DNA from: Symbiodinium natans
Lineage: Eukaryota > Sar > Dinophyceae > Suessiales > Symbiodiniaceae
Direction: 5' to 3'
Assembly (NCBI GenBank): GCA_905221605.1
Contig: CAJNDS010001113.1
Span: forward strand, 186,001-250,000
DNA: 64,000 nt
Shown here: positions 9,996 to 20,062 of the stretch, piece after piece
Numbering within the stretch: the first letter of the stretch is position 1
Layout of the letters: the number at the start of each line of letters is the position of its first letter
Made by a program: the position numbers and the translations under genes
Notes under the pieces: model-generated
What the model saw: the letters and a program-made list of their open reading frames with translations, nothing else
The model's database searches: none
Told to the model about the DNA's origin: nothing

Positions 9996-10139
9996 TGGGA
10001 TGTTCCCCTTATACTAACCGCCCTCAAGCGGGGACAATTTTAGGGGGTACCAAAATCCCTATCAGGGGGTACTGTAATCCCTATTAGGGGGTACTAGAAT
10101 CCCTACTAAGGACTGTCAGTATAAGGAGGAGCATCCCAA
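9996..10139. mobile_element. Family A element with target-site duplication
   Basis: TGGGATGTTCCCCTTATACT at the left is mirrored by AGTATAAGGAGGAGCATCCCA at the right with small mismatches. CCATGTCG flanks both ends, an apparent 8-bp target duplication. The interior holds three tandem copies of AGGGGGTACNNNAATCCCTA. Confidence 0.75.
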
Positions 10140-10152
10140 CCCATGTCGCAAA

Positions 10153-10236
10153 ATGGGGGTTGAGCACACTGAGGGCTCCCTGCTGCTTCTAGCGGGGTGC
10201 TGGCTCTACACGTGCTGCCCTTGGAACCCTTTGTGA
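10153..10236 (+). CDS. Small ORF, membrane-like
   Basis: Complete frame from ATG: MGVEHTEGSLLLLAGCWLYT then CCPWNPL and stop. It starts eight bases after the downstream target-site copy of the family A element. Could equally be an exon. Confidence 0.35.
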   Translation: MGVEHTEGSLLLLAGCWLYTCCPWNPL

Positions 10237-10553
10237 AAACTGGATCGGGAATGGTTGGGGTTTCGGGGTTCAGGGGTTCAGGGTTAGAGGGTTTAGGGTT
10301 TGGTGTTTAGGGTGTCGGGGGTTGGGGGATAGGTTTCGGGTTGATCAATCCGCAGCCCTGACCCTTAAGTCCTCAATTTCAGGGCGGGGGTTTAGGTTGC
10401 AGAGGTTTAGGAGGAGGAGTCCCAGGGTTTTGCGTCCTGCATATGTAGCTGGGAGCTGGAACTCTCAACCACAAGGGTTTAGGGTTTAGGGTTTAGGGTT
10501 TAGGGTTTAGGGTTTAGGCAGAAGACCCTCAACTCCGAATCCACCTCTACTAG

Positions 10554-10721
10554 GCCCTGGATTCAATACGGCTCAGGGAAAAACCACGTGTGGGAGAAAA
10601 ACCCTGCGCCGCGGGCACTACGCGACTCGATGCATTGACTGAGGCGCGAAACAAGGACAAGTGGCCCCGAGATTGCTTAGGAACCCCGATGAGCCAAAGA
10701 AAGAAGCAAAAATTGATGTGA
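10554..10721 (+). CDS. Exon-like island, 55 codons, possible last exon
   Basis: Open from a TAG (10551) to TGA (10719). Reads LREKPRVGEKPCAAGTTRLD, ALTEARNKDKWPRDCLG, TPMSQRKKQKLM. The basic C-terminus suits a real protein end; no ATG in a plausible place. A hairpin follows at once. Confidence 0.45.
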   Translation, partial: ALDSIRLREKPRVGEKPCAAGTTRLDALTEARNKDKWPRDCLGTPMSQRKKQKLM

Positions 10722-10762
10722 CAAGCAAGTCTCCAGTTGGAGACATATCAGTTGTCACACTG
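10717..10762. other. Hairpin-forming inverted repeat
   Basis: TGTGACA...TGTCACA encloses the perfect inner stem GTCTCCA-GT-TGGAGAC. Follows the stop codon of the preceding open frame. Confidence 0.55.
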
Positions 10763-11214
10763 ATAAGAACAGATACTACACTTGATCAAGCGCAAACCCT
10801 CAACTGAAAATTCCTGGATCCCCCACTTTGTCATAGTTGGGTAGCATGTTACATTTAAAGGGCACTTTAACACAATAAGGAGTAGAGTCTTAAATCTTAA
10901 TACGATCCCAACCATGAACTAGCCCCATATTCCGTGCTTCGTTGTGGGGGTCTAAGGCCCCAACCCCCCCTTCACCCCAAACCTGCCTGCCTATCGTGGT
11001 TCTCAGAGTTCCAAAACCCTTTCTGTTTATAAACCCGTTAGGAGGCCTAAGCGCTATCAGCCCTAAAGGCCCGATAAGCCCAAAAAGCCCAACAAGCCCT
11101 ATAAGCCCCACAAGCCCTTTAAGCTAGATTTGTATGCCCTGCAAGCCCAATCACCTATTTGACCTCTGCAAGCCCTAAACAGCCCCTGCAAACTTCTTTG
11201 AGCTTTAGCCCTAA

Positions 11215-11308
11215 ACCCAAAACCTAAACCCTAAGCCCTAAACCCTAAACCCTAAGCCCTAAACCCTAAACCCTAAACCCTAAACCCTAAACCCTAAACC
11301 CTGAGCCC
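11215..11308. repeat. CCCTAAA-type array
   Basis: Array with CCCTAAG variants. An unassigned 75-bp spacer separates it from a TTTAGGG array at 11383-11445. Confidence 0.9.
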
Positions 11309-11865
11309 GGAGGCATAAAGGCCCCTGAGCCCCAACGGAAGTGCAAGGCATTGGCCGGCAGACTACGCCTGCGCCACAGCTGGGGTTTAGGGTTTAGGGT
11401 TTAAGGGGTTTAGGGGTTAGGGTTTAGGGTTTAGGGTTTAGGGATTAGCAACAAACATGCAAACAGCCCAAGCCTCAATCTAATGTTTTTTGGTCCGCAA
11501 AGATCCCCCAACAAGATTACAAGTACCAGCCCTAGATCCTAAACCATAAACCTTAAACCTTAAACCCTAAACCCTAAACCCTAAACCCTTAACCCTAAAC
11601 CCTAAACCCTAACCCTAAGGCCGAAACCCTAAACCATCCCTTAGGTCCCTTAGTCCCAGGCCTCAATCCCCAATCCCGTAAGCCGTACAGCGATGCTGAT
11701 GCTTCACTCACCCTAAACCTTAAAGCCTAAACCCCAAACCCTAAACCCTAAACCCCAAACCCTAAACCCTAAACTCTAAACCCTAAACCCTGAACCCTAA
11801 ACCCCAAACATACTCGTGCTCAACTTCTCAGTTCGGGGCTCGGAACCCCATGGTTCTGTTTTCAG

Positions 11866-11927
11866 GCGACACGGTCGCGCCAAAGCTTCAAGGCCGAGAC
11901 GGTTTCCTCCATCCAGTGCCCCCAGAG
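11866..11927 (+). CDS. Exon-like island, basic
   Basis: GTTTTCAG acceptor and AGAG|GTTCGG donor bound 62 nt. One frame reads ATRSRQSFKAETVSSIQCPQ; others are open too. CCCTAAA (11710-11805) on the left, TTTAGGG (11935-11980) on the right. Confidence 0.45.
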
Positions 11928-12527
11928 GTTCGGGTTTAGGGTTTAGGGTTTGGGGTTTGGGGTTTGGGGTTTAGGGTTTGGGGTCTCCCGAACTCCTGAA
12001 TCTCCAAATCCCAGAAGCCCTAAACCGAAAATCCCTGAACCCCCGAACCCCAAATCCCAGAATCCCTAAACCCAAACTCCCCCCCGAGAAAGCCCCCAAG
12101 GCCCCAAGCAACCCGAAGGCTCTTAGGGTTTAGGGTTTAGGGTTTAGGGTTTAGCGTTTAGGGTTTAGGGTTTAGGGGGCTTTAACAGGAGCCAGAAGGA
12201 CCCGAAAAAAAAAGGTTAGAGCCGTAGTTAAACCCTAACCCTAAACCCTAAACCCGCAACCCTAAGCCCTAAACCCTAAACCCTAAACCCTACACCGTAA
12301 ACCCTAAACCCTACACCCTAAACCCTACTCATACGTATCCATGAACCTTCAGGCAGGGTTTAGGGCTGTTTTGGAAGTCATGTTTGTATAAGGTCGTACG
12401 GATGAGGGACCAGGAGAAGCGAAGACCCAACAGAACCGTGTACCCCAAACTCCGAAACCCTAAGCCCAAGATCACCTGAACCTGAGGAAGCCCGAAACGA
12501 AAGCCCAAAAACGCCTCCAACCCCAAA

Positions 12528-12610
12528 ATGGAAGACTCGCAAGCAGCCTTGGGGTCAGCCGATGGTCCTGACTTCAACCTAAAGCGACCTTTCTGGAGTC
12601 ACCTTGCAAG
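12528..12610 (+). CDS. Exon-like island, unknown protein
   Basis: The frame reads MEDSQAALGSADGPDFNLKR then PFWSHLA, ending AAG before GGTTTGGG. An internal CAG could be the real acceptor. Confidence 0.5.
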
Positions 12611-12699
12611 GGTTTGGGCCTAGGGTTTCGGTTCAGGGTTTCCCTGTCGGGGGTTCTCGGGTCCGGGTTTGCAGTTGGCTTTCTCTGAATCCCGAAACC

Positions 12700-12845
12700 C
12701 TAAAGCCTAAACCCCTAAACCCCTAAACCCCTAAACCCCTAAACCCCTAAACCCCTAAACCCCTAAACCCCTCAACCCCTAAACCCCTAAGACCCTAAAC
12801 CCTAAACCCTAAACCCTAAACCCTAAACCCTAAGCCCTAAGCCCG
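12700..12845. repeat. CCCCTAAA then CCCTAAA array
   Basis: An 8-bp unit (CCCCTAAA) is repeated about nine times before the array reverts to the 7-bp unit. Confidence 0.95.
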
Positions 12846-12857
12846 AACCCCGAAAGC

Positions 12858-12975
12858 CTTCTGTAGCAGAGGTACACGATCACTGGGGCGAAGGTGGCGC
12901 GGAAGTTGAGGATGCGCCTCTACTTTGGGAAGTACCCGGGCCAGGCACAGCTTGAGGGCTAGGCCTTGCGGATGT
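12858..12975. CDS. Exon-like island, strand uncertain
   Basis: On the minus strand, after a TAG acceptor (12919 down to 12858), the frame reads RRILNFRATFAPVIVYLCYR. On the plus strand, after CAG at 12869, it reads RYTITGAKVARKLRMRLYFG. Both are open; flanks are CCCTAAA on the left and TTTAGGG on the right. Confidence 0.45.
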
Positions 12976-13411
12976 AGGACATGGTTTAGGGTTTAGGGTT
13001 TAGGGTTTAGGGTTTAGGGTTTAGGCTTATGGCGCTTATGGCGCTTCTTCAGATTCTGGCCCCCTTGTATAGAACGTACTCTACCTACGTCTAGGGCATG
13101 GTAAAGAGAAGCCCCCATATCGAAGAGGCGCTGTGCTGGGAATTCATGCCGCATGGGGTAGCCATGTAGCCTCATCCTAAACCCCCCCCTAAACCCTAAA
13201 CCCTAAACCCCAAACCCTAAACCCTAAATCCCAAACCCAACCTTAAACTCTGAACCGTCCCCAAAGCCTCCCGAAGCCCTCTCGAGCATTCGGATGCGAG
13301 CTTCAGTTCCTCATCCCGAGGGCTTTAAGGGATGCGAAAGTTCGAAGGGATGAACGCGCCAACAAGCCCCCCAAAACCCTGATGCCCGGTAAAGTCACGG
13401 AGCTGCAGCTC

Positions 13412-13653
13412 TGCCACAAACCGCCTAGCCCTACACCCCAACAGATGTCCATGCAGACCCTAAACCCTGAACCTTCAGTGTTCACTATCTTTCGCCGCCC
13501 CTCTACTGGGAGGTTCCTAGAGACTTCTAAGTAGGATTAGCAAGTAGGGTAGCTGTGGCTAGAAGCTTAGTTAGGAGACTTAGAAACACACTTATAAGTA
13601 CCCATGAACCTTCAAGTGCCACAAACCACCTAGCCCTACACCCCAACAATGTC
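13412..13653. repeat. Local duplication around a family B element
   Basis: GCCACAAACC[G/A]CCTAGCCCTACACCCCAACA occurs at 13412 and again at about 13617, on either side of the element at 13507. Confidence 0.65.
13507..13618. mobile_element. Family B element, diverged
   Basis: Left end GAGGTTCCTAGAGACTTCTA is partly inverted as ACTTATAAGTACCCATGAAC at the right. Internal AGTAGGATTAGCAAGTAGGG matches the family. Confidence 0.5.
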
Positions 13654-13836
13654 TAAGACTTAAGGGCTTCGGGGAGAAGGGTCCATGCAGACCCGAACTG
13701 CGCAAGCCCATTCCCTGAAATTTTCCTTCGCCCCAGGCCCCTGGAGCGTTGACTCTTTTCGCCGCCCCGCCGCCCTAAATCCTACAGCGAAGAACCCGAA
13801 ACTCTAAACCCAGAGGCCTAAACAAAACGCAAAACC

Positions 13837-14079
13837 ATGAAACTTCTTCACAAGCTCCCAGCATGCGCCTGTCGAGGCAGCTTTGGATGGCGTTGGGTTG
13901 TCGATTGGATGCTCCGCAGGCGGCATTTGCTGGGGTTAAGGCGCTGCACTGTAACCCCCCCCAACACCAGACCCCCGACAGCCCGCCCTAAATGTTGCAA
14001 ATATCTGGCACAGCACGCAGATCGAGCGTTGTTCGACCAAAAAGCCTTGCAACCTCTTAAAACTCTGAATCCCAAATGA
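13837..14079 (+). CDS. Hypothetical ORF, 80 codons
   Basis: ATG-started frame MKLLHKLPACACRGSFGWRW, VVDWMLRRRHLLGLRRCTV, ending in heptamer-derived sequence. Another plus frame and the minus strand are also open, so the coding assignment is uncertain. Confidence 0.3.
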   Translation: MKLLHKLPACACRGSFGWRWVVDWMLRRRHLLGLRRCTVTPPNTRPPTARPKCCKYLAQHADRALFDQKALQPLKTLNPK

Positions 14080-14750
14080 AGGCCTCAAGTTCTGTTGCCC
14101 CCTCTCTTTGTGGGCTTAACGTAAGCCCTGAAACCCAGAAATCCCTGATCCCCCACCTCAGCTGTTAAAACCCCTGAACATCCCCCGTAAAGCCCTTTAA
14201 AGCAGTCCAACCTTGGAGGGAGCTTGGCAGACTGGCTTGCTCAGGGATTTGGGGGAAAAGGGTTTACGGTTTAGGGGGACGGGGTGTTGGGCGCGAGAAT
14301 AGCCTTTGGGCGATGCCCCCCCTGAAGGTGCCTTTGCGTTATAGCATAGCCCAATAAGCCAATAAGGTACAACATTTAATGCTGGGCATCTGCCCACACT
14401 CAATATGGGGGTTTACGAAAACAAGCCGAAATAGTAGGATTCCCTTATACTAAGGGCCCAATAAGGTACCCTCTAATTTTCCCTGAAGAAGCCTTCAAAA
14501 CATCCCCTTCGACAACCCGTGAGCACTCTTTCAAAGCCACTTTGCTTTAAGAACCTCTCCAAAACCCTAAGCCCGAAACCCTAAACCCCAAACCCGAAAC
14601 CCGAAACCGTAAACCCTAAACCCGAAACCCTAAGCCCTAAACCCTAACCCTAAACCCTAAACCCTCACCCTAAACCCTAAACCTGGCCCTGAACCCAAAA
14701 CCCCTTAGAAATCCCCCAAGCAACCCCCCCCCCCCCCACCCCCCCCAAAG

Positions 14751-14822
14751 AGGCCCTGTGCCGACCGCCGAGCTCTGCGAGCCCGCGGCTGCCGCGCTCG
14801 GAAGTTGGGACGCCCGGGAAAG
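14751..14822 (+). CDS. Exon-like island, arginine-rich
   Basis: After a long C tract ending CCCAAAG, 24 codons read RPCADRRALRARGCRARKLG then RPGK, followed by GTTAGGGTTTAGGG. Very GC-rich; other frames are open. Confidence 0.4.
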
Positions 14823-14823
14823 G

Positions 14824-14908
14824 TTAGGGTTTAGGGTTTAGGGTTTAGGGTTTAGGGTTTAGGGTTCAGGGTTTAGGGTTTAGGGTTTAGGGTTTAGGGT
14901 TTAGGGTA
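14824..14908. repeat. TTTAGGG-type array
   Basis: About 12 units directly 3' of the preceding island. Confidence 0.95.
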
Positions 14909-15202
14909 AAAAGGCCCCTAAGCCCCAAACCCTAGACCCCAAACCCCAAACCCAAACCCTCCCATCGGAGGTTCATTAAGAGGTTTAGGGTGTTAGGGTT
15001 GAAGGTGTGGGTTATCAGCACTCCGGATAAGGTTAGAACCATAGTGACCTGCGCTTGAAGAATTTGCGTGCAACAGGGTCCGGAACCCTGAGCCCTAAAC
15101 CCTAAAGCCCAAACCCTATACCCTAAACCCTAACCCCTAAACCCTAAACCCTAAACCCTAAACCCTAAACCCGAGAGGATGAGCGGTTGCTGCCTCTTGC
15201 AG

Positions 15203-15282
15203 ACTTGTTCCCTTGCAGACTTGCTCCCCGAGTCCCCACCGGAAGTGCTGCTAATGCCCAGCAAGGCAAAGAAGATTGCGAA
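15203..15282 (+). CDS. Exon-like island with duplicated acceptor
   Basis: CTTGCAGACTTG occurs twice, giving acceptors at 15202 and 15218. The frame reads TCSLADLLPESPPEVLLMPS then KAKKIAK, ending AA before GTGTAGGGTTTAGGG. Flanks are CCCTAAA left, TTTAGGG right. Confidence 0.6.
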
Positions 15283-15389
15283 GTGTAGGGTTTAGGGTTT
15301 CGGGTTTAGGGTTTAGGGTTTAGGGTTTAGGGTTTAGGGTTGAGGGTTCAGGGTTCAGGGTTCAGGTTCAGGACTTAGGAATGATTCCG

Positions 15390-15462
15390 ATTAGTATTCC
15401 CCTATGGACCCTTTGTAATTTTGCTATAAAATGCTCCCCCAAAATCCTATGCTAATTGTTGA
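15390..15462. mobile_element. Family G short repeat
   Basis: AGTATTCCCCTATGGACCCT...CCCCCAAAATCCT is clearly related to 24108-24165, just upstream of the PPR gene, and to 49400-49475. Confidence 0.5.
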
Positions 15463-15673
15463 GTAGGGTTTAGGGGTTATGGTCTAAGGTTTAGGGTTTA
15501 GGGTTTGGGGTTTAGGGTTTAGGGTTTAGGGTTTGAAGGGCTTTGGTTCTCTCGGGATAGGCGCAGAAAGGTGTGCATCTTCAATGTCTTTAAGCTGTTG
15601 GCGAACCTCTTAAACCCTAAGCTGTCTTCAACCTATAAACTCTACAACGCCTCTAAACCTTATGAACCCTACT

Positions 15674-15903
15674 GTTGATGGAGGAAATCTTGCACCGCTT
15701 TAAATGGCCAAGCAAAGTAGAGACCCCGCACCCCCTTTTTAATATTGACTGTTGATCCTCGAAAGTGCCGCGGGTTCCAATGACAAAAATCTTGCACCAC
15801 CTGGGTGTCCATCATCGTCAATATTAAAAAGGGGGTGCGGGGTCATGCTCATGTGTCGTGTCACTTGTGATTCAGTAGGTGGTGCAAGATTTCCTCCATC
15901 AAC
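15674..15903. mobile_element. Family H nested palindrome element
   Basis: Outer perfect 23-bp inverted repeat (15674-15696 with 15881-15903; GTTGATGGAGGAAATCTTGC...) encloses an inner perfect 28-bp inverted repeat (15722-15749 with 15817-15844; GACCCCGCACCCCCTTTTTA...). A 16-bp AAATCTTGCACCACCT inside also matches the right arm. No co-oriented coding. Confidence 0.8.
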
Positions 15904-16202
15904 CGTATCAAACCTGTGAACACCCTCTAAAACCTCTTAAACCCAAACGCTGGAAGCTTACAACCCTGTAAACCCTATAAGCCTTATAAACCTTATAAAC
16001 CTTATAAACCACTTAACACCCTATAATCCGAATCCCAAACCCTGCACCCCCAAAGGAAGTCAGCCCAAACCCCTCCTTCGGAACTCGCCAAACAAAAAGA
16101 CACAACCCGCCCCCACCGCCAGCCCCAACCCAAAACCCAAAACCCAAAACCCAAAACCTTAAGCCCCTCCAAAAGAAAGGAAAACAAACCAAATAAGTAT
16201 CT

Positions 16203-16385
16203 TAATCAATATAAACACACAAAACAAATATAGATAAAACGCAAATAAATAAATAAAAAAATATATAAATAAATAGAAATATCAATATAAATATAAAAAT
16301 ATAAATATAAATATAAGCATGAATATAAGTATAAATATGAATATAAATATAAATATGAATATAAATGCAAATATGCATATCAACA
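16203..16385. repeat. AT-rich microsatellite (ATAAAT/ATATGA)
   Basis: Imperfect ATAAAT, ATATAAAT and ATGAATATA units. The Ile/Tyr-rich and Asn/Met-rich open frames are repeat translations. Confidence 0.9.
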
Positions 16386-16400
16386 ATGTGACTACACAAG

Positions 16401-16453
16401 TGGACCCAGGCGGGGGCAAGAACTCCAAGGCGCAGAAGACGCAGGCGCGCTGT
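16401..16453 (+). CDS. Exon-like island, unknown protein
   Basis: ACACAAG acceptor; the frame reads VDPGGGKNSKAQKTQARCLG. Codon choice is GC3-rich, unlike the AT repeat just upstream. Degenerate G-rich heptamers follow. Confidence 0.5.
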
Positions 16454-16672
16454 TTGGGGTTGAGGGGTTCAGGGGTTCAGGGGTTCAGGGGTTCAGGGGT
16501 TTAGGGTTTATGGTTTAGGGTTTAGGTTTGGGGTTGAGGGTTGAGGGGTTTAGGGGTTCAGGGGTTTCGGGGTGTAGGGGTAGAGTGCTTTAGGGTTAGG
16601 GGTTTAGGGGTTTAGGGGTTTAGGGGTTTAGGGTTTAGGGTTTGGGGCTTGCGGTTTTCCAGCTTAAGTACA

Positions 16673-16729
16673 ATATTCAATCAGATACTGATATTGTTGA
16701 TTTATCTTCTTTTGGGTTGGGGTGGGGGG
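16673..16729 (+). CDS. Possible exon, AT-rich codons
   Basis: TTTTCCAG acceptor with pyrimidines; the frame reads LKYNIQSDTDIVDLSSFG. Codon use differs from most islands. Confidence 0.35.
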
Positions 16730-16910
16730 GGGGGTTAGAGCTTAGGGTATTGGGAGGTTTAGGAATTCATTGGGGCATTGAGAGTTTATGGTTTTCAGAG
16801 TTTAGGGTTGGACTTCAACTCGAGGTTTTTAGGGTTTAGTGTTTAGGGTTTAGGGTTGAAGTCCAGGTTTAGGGAGACAGGTTTACCCGGGTTTAGGGTT
16901 TGGGCTTTAG

Positions 16911-17060
16911 GCCAAATCTGTTTTCTGCCGGGCCACATGGCTTGAAGTTGTCGGGCACGTGGCGCGTCTCTGGCGTGCGAACTACGAAAGCTCTTCTTTT
17001 GGGCGTTCGGAGCAGAAGCATCTTAAATCCACTGAAGCCCTCACAGCCCTGGACTCCTAA
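16911..17060 (+). CDS. Exon-like island, 49 codons, possible last exon
   Basis: CTTTAG acceptor, then AKSVFCRATWLEVVGHVARL, WRANYESSSFGRSEQKHLKS and TEALTALDS before TAA at 17058. One of the best-supported islands by length and codon choice. Unidentified. Confidence 0.55.
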   Translation, partial: AKSVFCRATWLEVVGHVARLWRANYESSSFGRSEQKHLKSTEALTALDS

Positions 17061-17221
17061 ATTTCAGAGGAGACAGTCCCCTTGTGCTCCCTAAGCCCTA
17101 AGCCTAAACCCTGAAACCGAAAACCTAAACCCTTACAAGCCCTAAGCCCTAAGCCCTAAGCCCTAAACCCTAAAACCCGAAACGCTAAACCCCTACCTGC
17201 CCGAAAGCCCAGGAAGCACAG

Positions 17222-17332
17222 TCCACCAACTTCTCACCCATGCCGGCAAGCCCAGTGCAGCGTCGCCCCAGGGGTGTGTTTGAGGCATTGTATGGCTGGT
17301 CAAATTGTAGAGCTTCAGCGGTTTGGGCTTAG
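17222..17332 (+). CDS. Exon-like island, 36 codons to stop
   Basis: CACAG acceptor; reads STNFSPMPASPVQRRPRGVF then EALYGWSNCRASAVWA, stop at 17330. Confidence 0.45.
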   Translation, partial: STNFSPMPASPVQRRPRGVFEALYGWSNCRASAVWA

Positions 17333-17446
17333 GTTTTTTCGAGGGTTTCGTGGGGTTTTGCGCTGGGTAGGTCCAGGTCTCGCTGTGCCAGGAGCCTGGG
17401 GTTTAGGGTTTAGGGTCTGGGTTTAGGGCCTAGGGGTTTAGCGCAG

Positions 17447-17493
17447 AGGAGCTTCGGAAGAGAGGCGCGGCCGAGTACATTATGTACAAGTAA
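17447..17493 (+). CDS. Short terminal-exon-like island
   Basis: GCGCAG acceptor; the frame reads EELRKRGAAEYIMYK and stops with TAA at 17491. A degenerate TTTAGGG array precedes it. Confidence 0.5.
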
Positions 17494-17556
17494 TGGGTTC
17501 TAAACCCCAAACCCCAGAAACCTCTGTAAAGAACCGTTGAAAAATGTTTGTGTATT

Positions 17557-17643
17557 TCTACATATATATATATATATATGTATACACATATGTATAGATA
17601 TACGTAAAGGTGTATCGATATATATATATATATACATACATAC
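17557..17643. repeat. TA/CATA microsatellite
   Basis: TATATA runs with ACATA variants. The overlapping open frames 17430-17776 are largely repeat-derived. Confidence 0.9.
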
Positions 17644-18210
17644 ATATTGCGCCAGGCCGAAAGTTCGTCACGCTCACAACACAAGACAAGAAGACAGCAG
17701 AAAACCCCCTCTCCCCCTTAGACTCCTGCACTCCAAGAGCGCGAGGTCCTCCTCCGGAACAATAAAAATAGTATAAGTTTATTCCAGGGGACTAAATCCT
17801 CCGCTGGCCAGGCTAGGACAAAGCCATCATGCAGTACTCCGCTGTCCTCCGTCACCTTTGTCAAGCCAAGAGCGACGAAACTTTATGAAACCTAAACCCT
17901 AAACCTAAACCCTAAACCCTAAACCCTAAACCCTAAACCCTAAACCCTAAACCCTAAACCTGTACATCCGATCCCACGGTACCAAGCCAGGAGTTTCTTT
18001 GTGTTTTTTGGGGGGTGTGATATTTGAAGCAGTAATGGCCATTTCAACCAAATTGCCTTAGGATTTGGGGCTTCGGATCGGTCTGGAGTTTAAGGTATTA
18101 AGGTGTGGGGCATGGGTTTGGGGGCTCATCCTAAACCCGAAACCCGAAACCCTAAACCCTAAACCCTAAACCCTAAACCCTAAACCCTAAACCTGGGGGC
18201 TCCCCACGAG

Positions 18211-18260
18211 GTTTGTGACCGTCCTGACAGTCATCCTATTCCTGGCGACTCGGCTGTGGA
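18211..18260 (+). CDS. Exon-like island encoding a membrane helix
   Basis: The frame reads RFVTVLTVILFLATRLWR, a transmembrane-like segment with basic ends. CCCTAAA array (18128-18192) on the left, TTTAGGG-type on the right. Confidence 0.5.
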
Positions 18261-18335
18261 GAGATTGAGGGTTAAAGGTTTATGGATTAGGGTGTAGGGG
18301 TTGAGGGTTTAGGGTTTCGCATTTAGGGGCTCCTT

Positions 18336-18467
18336 CTTGGGCTCTTCGTTATTATTGTAAAGCATGCCATATTGAACAAGCGTGACCTAACAAGGGATCC
18401 TAGGTCAAAGAGCTGCCCATGTGCTTGGGAGACTTGTTTGTTCCAGGGGCCCAAACCGAAACTTTAA
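18336..18467 (+). CDS. Exon-like island, 42 codons to stop
   Basis: Reads GLFVIIVKHAILNKRDLTRD then PRSKSCPCAWETCLFQG, stop at 18465. No clear acceptor seen, but codon pattern is good. Confidence 0.45.
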   Translation, partial: LGLFVIIVKHAILNKRDLTRDPRSKSCPCAWETCLFQGPKPKL

Positions 18468-18670
18468 AGCCAAACCCAAAACCCAAACCCTAAAACCCTA
18501 AAACCCAAACCCCAAACCCCTAATCCCTAAACCCCTAATCCCTAAACCCCCGCAAACCCCAAGCCCCAAACCCGAAACCCCAAACCTCAAACCCTAAACC
18601 CCAAACCCTAAACCCCAAACCCCAAACCCTGGCCGGTTTGATGTTGCGGTAGTTTGGGCGCGCTGATCAG

Positions 18671-18725
18671 GTGACCACCGCGGATGCCTGCTGCACGTGG
18701 TTCGACCGAGCCTGCGGCCCTGGAG
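18671..18725 (+). CDS. Exon-like island, Cys-rich
   Basis: GATCAG acceptor; frame VTTADACCTWFDRACGPGA. C-rich array 18470-18627 left, G-rich 18736-18870 right. Confidence 0.5.
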
Positions 18726-19353
18726 CTTGCTTTTTGGGGTTTAAAGTTTAGGGTCTGGGGATTTGGGGCTTTAGGGTTTAGGGTTTGGGGGGTTTAGGAT
18801 TTAGGGTTTAGGGTTTGGGGGGGTTTAGGATTTAGGGTTTAGGGTCCAGGGGTTTAGGGTTTAGGGTTCTTTAGGGTTGAAGGTTTGACAAGTTGGAGTT
18901 AGGGGATAGCTCTGATACAAGGATTGTAACTTAGGGAACTGACCGCATGTCTGTCTTTAGACCGAATCCCTAACCTCTAAACCCTAAGCCCTGAACCCTG
19001 AAGCTCCCATCCTATGTTCGAGAATGGAGACTTGAGGCCTAATGGGCTTTAAAGGGTTAGACAGGGCTTTGGAGCCTAAGTGGGTGTTTTTGGGTAGTTT
19101 AGCTGAGATTCCCTAAGCCCTCAACCCTAAATCCTGTGGCTGCGGGTGGGGGTGGGGGGGTCCTGGGCTTTTAGAGTTTAGCTAGGCCACACCTGAAACC
19201 CGAACCCCCGTAACCACTTGCAACCCCTGGACCCTAACCATAAACCGGGCTGCGCTTGGGTTTTAGGGCTTTAGGGTTTTAGGGTTTAGGGTTTAGGGTT
19301 TAGGGTTTAGGGTTTTTTAGGGTCCAGGGGTGGCTTCCGTTGTTGACGCGCAG

Positions 19354-19440
19354 AGCGCCGAAGCTCGGCTCTTCAGGGTTTTTGGGAGCTTGCAATTCGT
19401 TTGGCGAACCAAAACGTACCGGCCCCTCCATTCAAAAAGG
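19354..19440 (+). CDS. Exon-like island, unknown protein
   Basis: GCGCAG acceptor; frame SAEARLFRVFGSLQFVWRTK then TYRPLHSKR. A TTTAGGG array follows at 19446. Confidence 0.55.
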
Positions 19441-19543
19441 ATTTGGGGGGTTTAGGGTTTAGGGTTTAGGGTTTAGGGTTTAGGGTTTAGGGTTTAGGGG
19501 TTAGGGTTACAATCACTAGAACCCTAGGCCCTACAAACCTTAG

Positions 19544-19646
19544 GTCGTGCAAATCTCGCACATGGCGACCGCGCGGCGGCTCAGGAAAGGGCTCCTCCAC
19601 TCAGGGGCTGCAACAGAGGGGCCCTTGTACCAGGGGCCCGAGGGAT
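19544..19646 (+). CDS. Exon-like island, unknown protein
   Basis: CCTTAG acceptor; frame VVQISHMATARRLRKGLLHS then GAATEGPLYQGPEG, stop at 19646. Confidence 0.45.
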
Positions 19647-19682
19647 AGTATCGGGTCTACTACGGAACCTTTTGGGTTCATA

Positions 19683-19812
19683 CCGGGTATATACGTGTAT
19701 CTATACACCTTTGTATATATGTTATATATATATATATATATCTATTTTTTCGACATATGCATAGATAGATGGAATGGATACAGATACATCTATATATATA
19801 TATACATACACA
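19683..19812. repeat. TA/GATA/CATA microsatellite
   Basis: Mixed TATATA, GATAGATA and CATACATA units; the Ile/Cys/Tyr open frame on the minus strand is repeat-derived. Confidence 0.9.
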
Positions 19813-20062
19813 TAAACATATCTCCTTGTCTTGGGACTGCATAGAGGAAGAAGAGAAAAGGCGGGGTTGCTTCAAGGTTTTCTTTTGGAGTTGGGTCGGC
19901 TCCTTTCGGCTCGCAGGCTGGAAGAGAGGGGGGGTTTAGGGTTTAGGGGTTTAGGGGTTTAGGGGTTTAGGGGTTTAGGGGTTTAGGGGTTTGGGGGTTT
20001 AGGGGTTTAGGGGTTTAGGGTTTAGGGTTTAGGGGATAGGGGTTTAGGGTTGGAGGGTTGAG

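Noticed and set aside
16202-16399. Ile/Tyr/Phe-rich ORF resembling a membrane protein
   Set aside because: Translation of the ATAAAT microsatellite.
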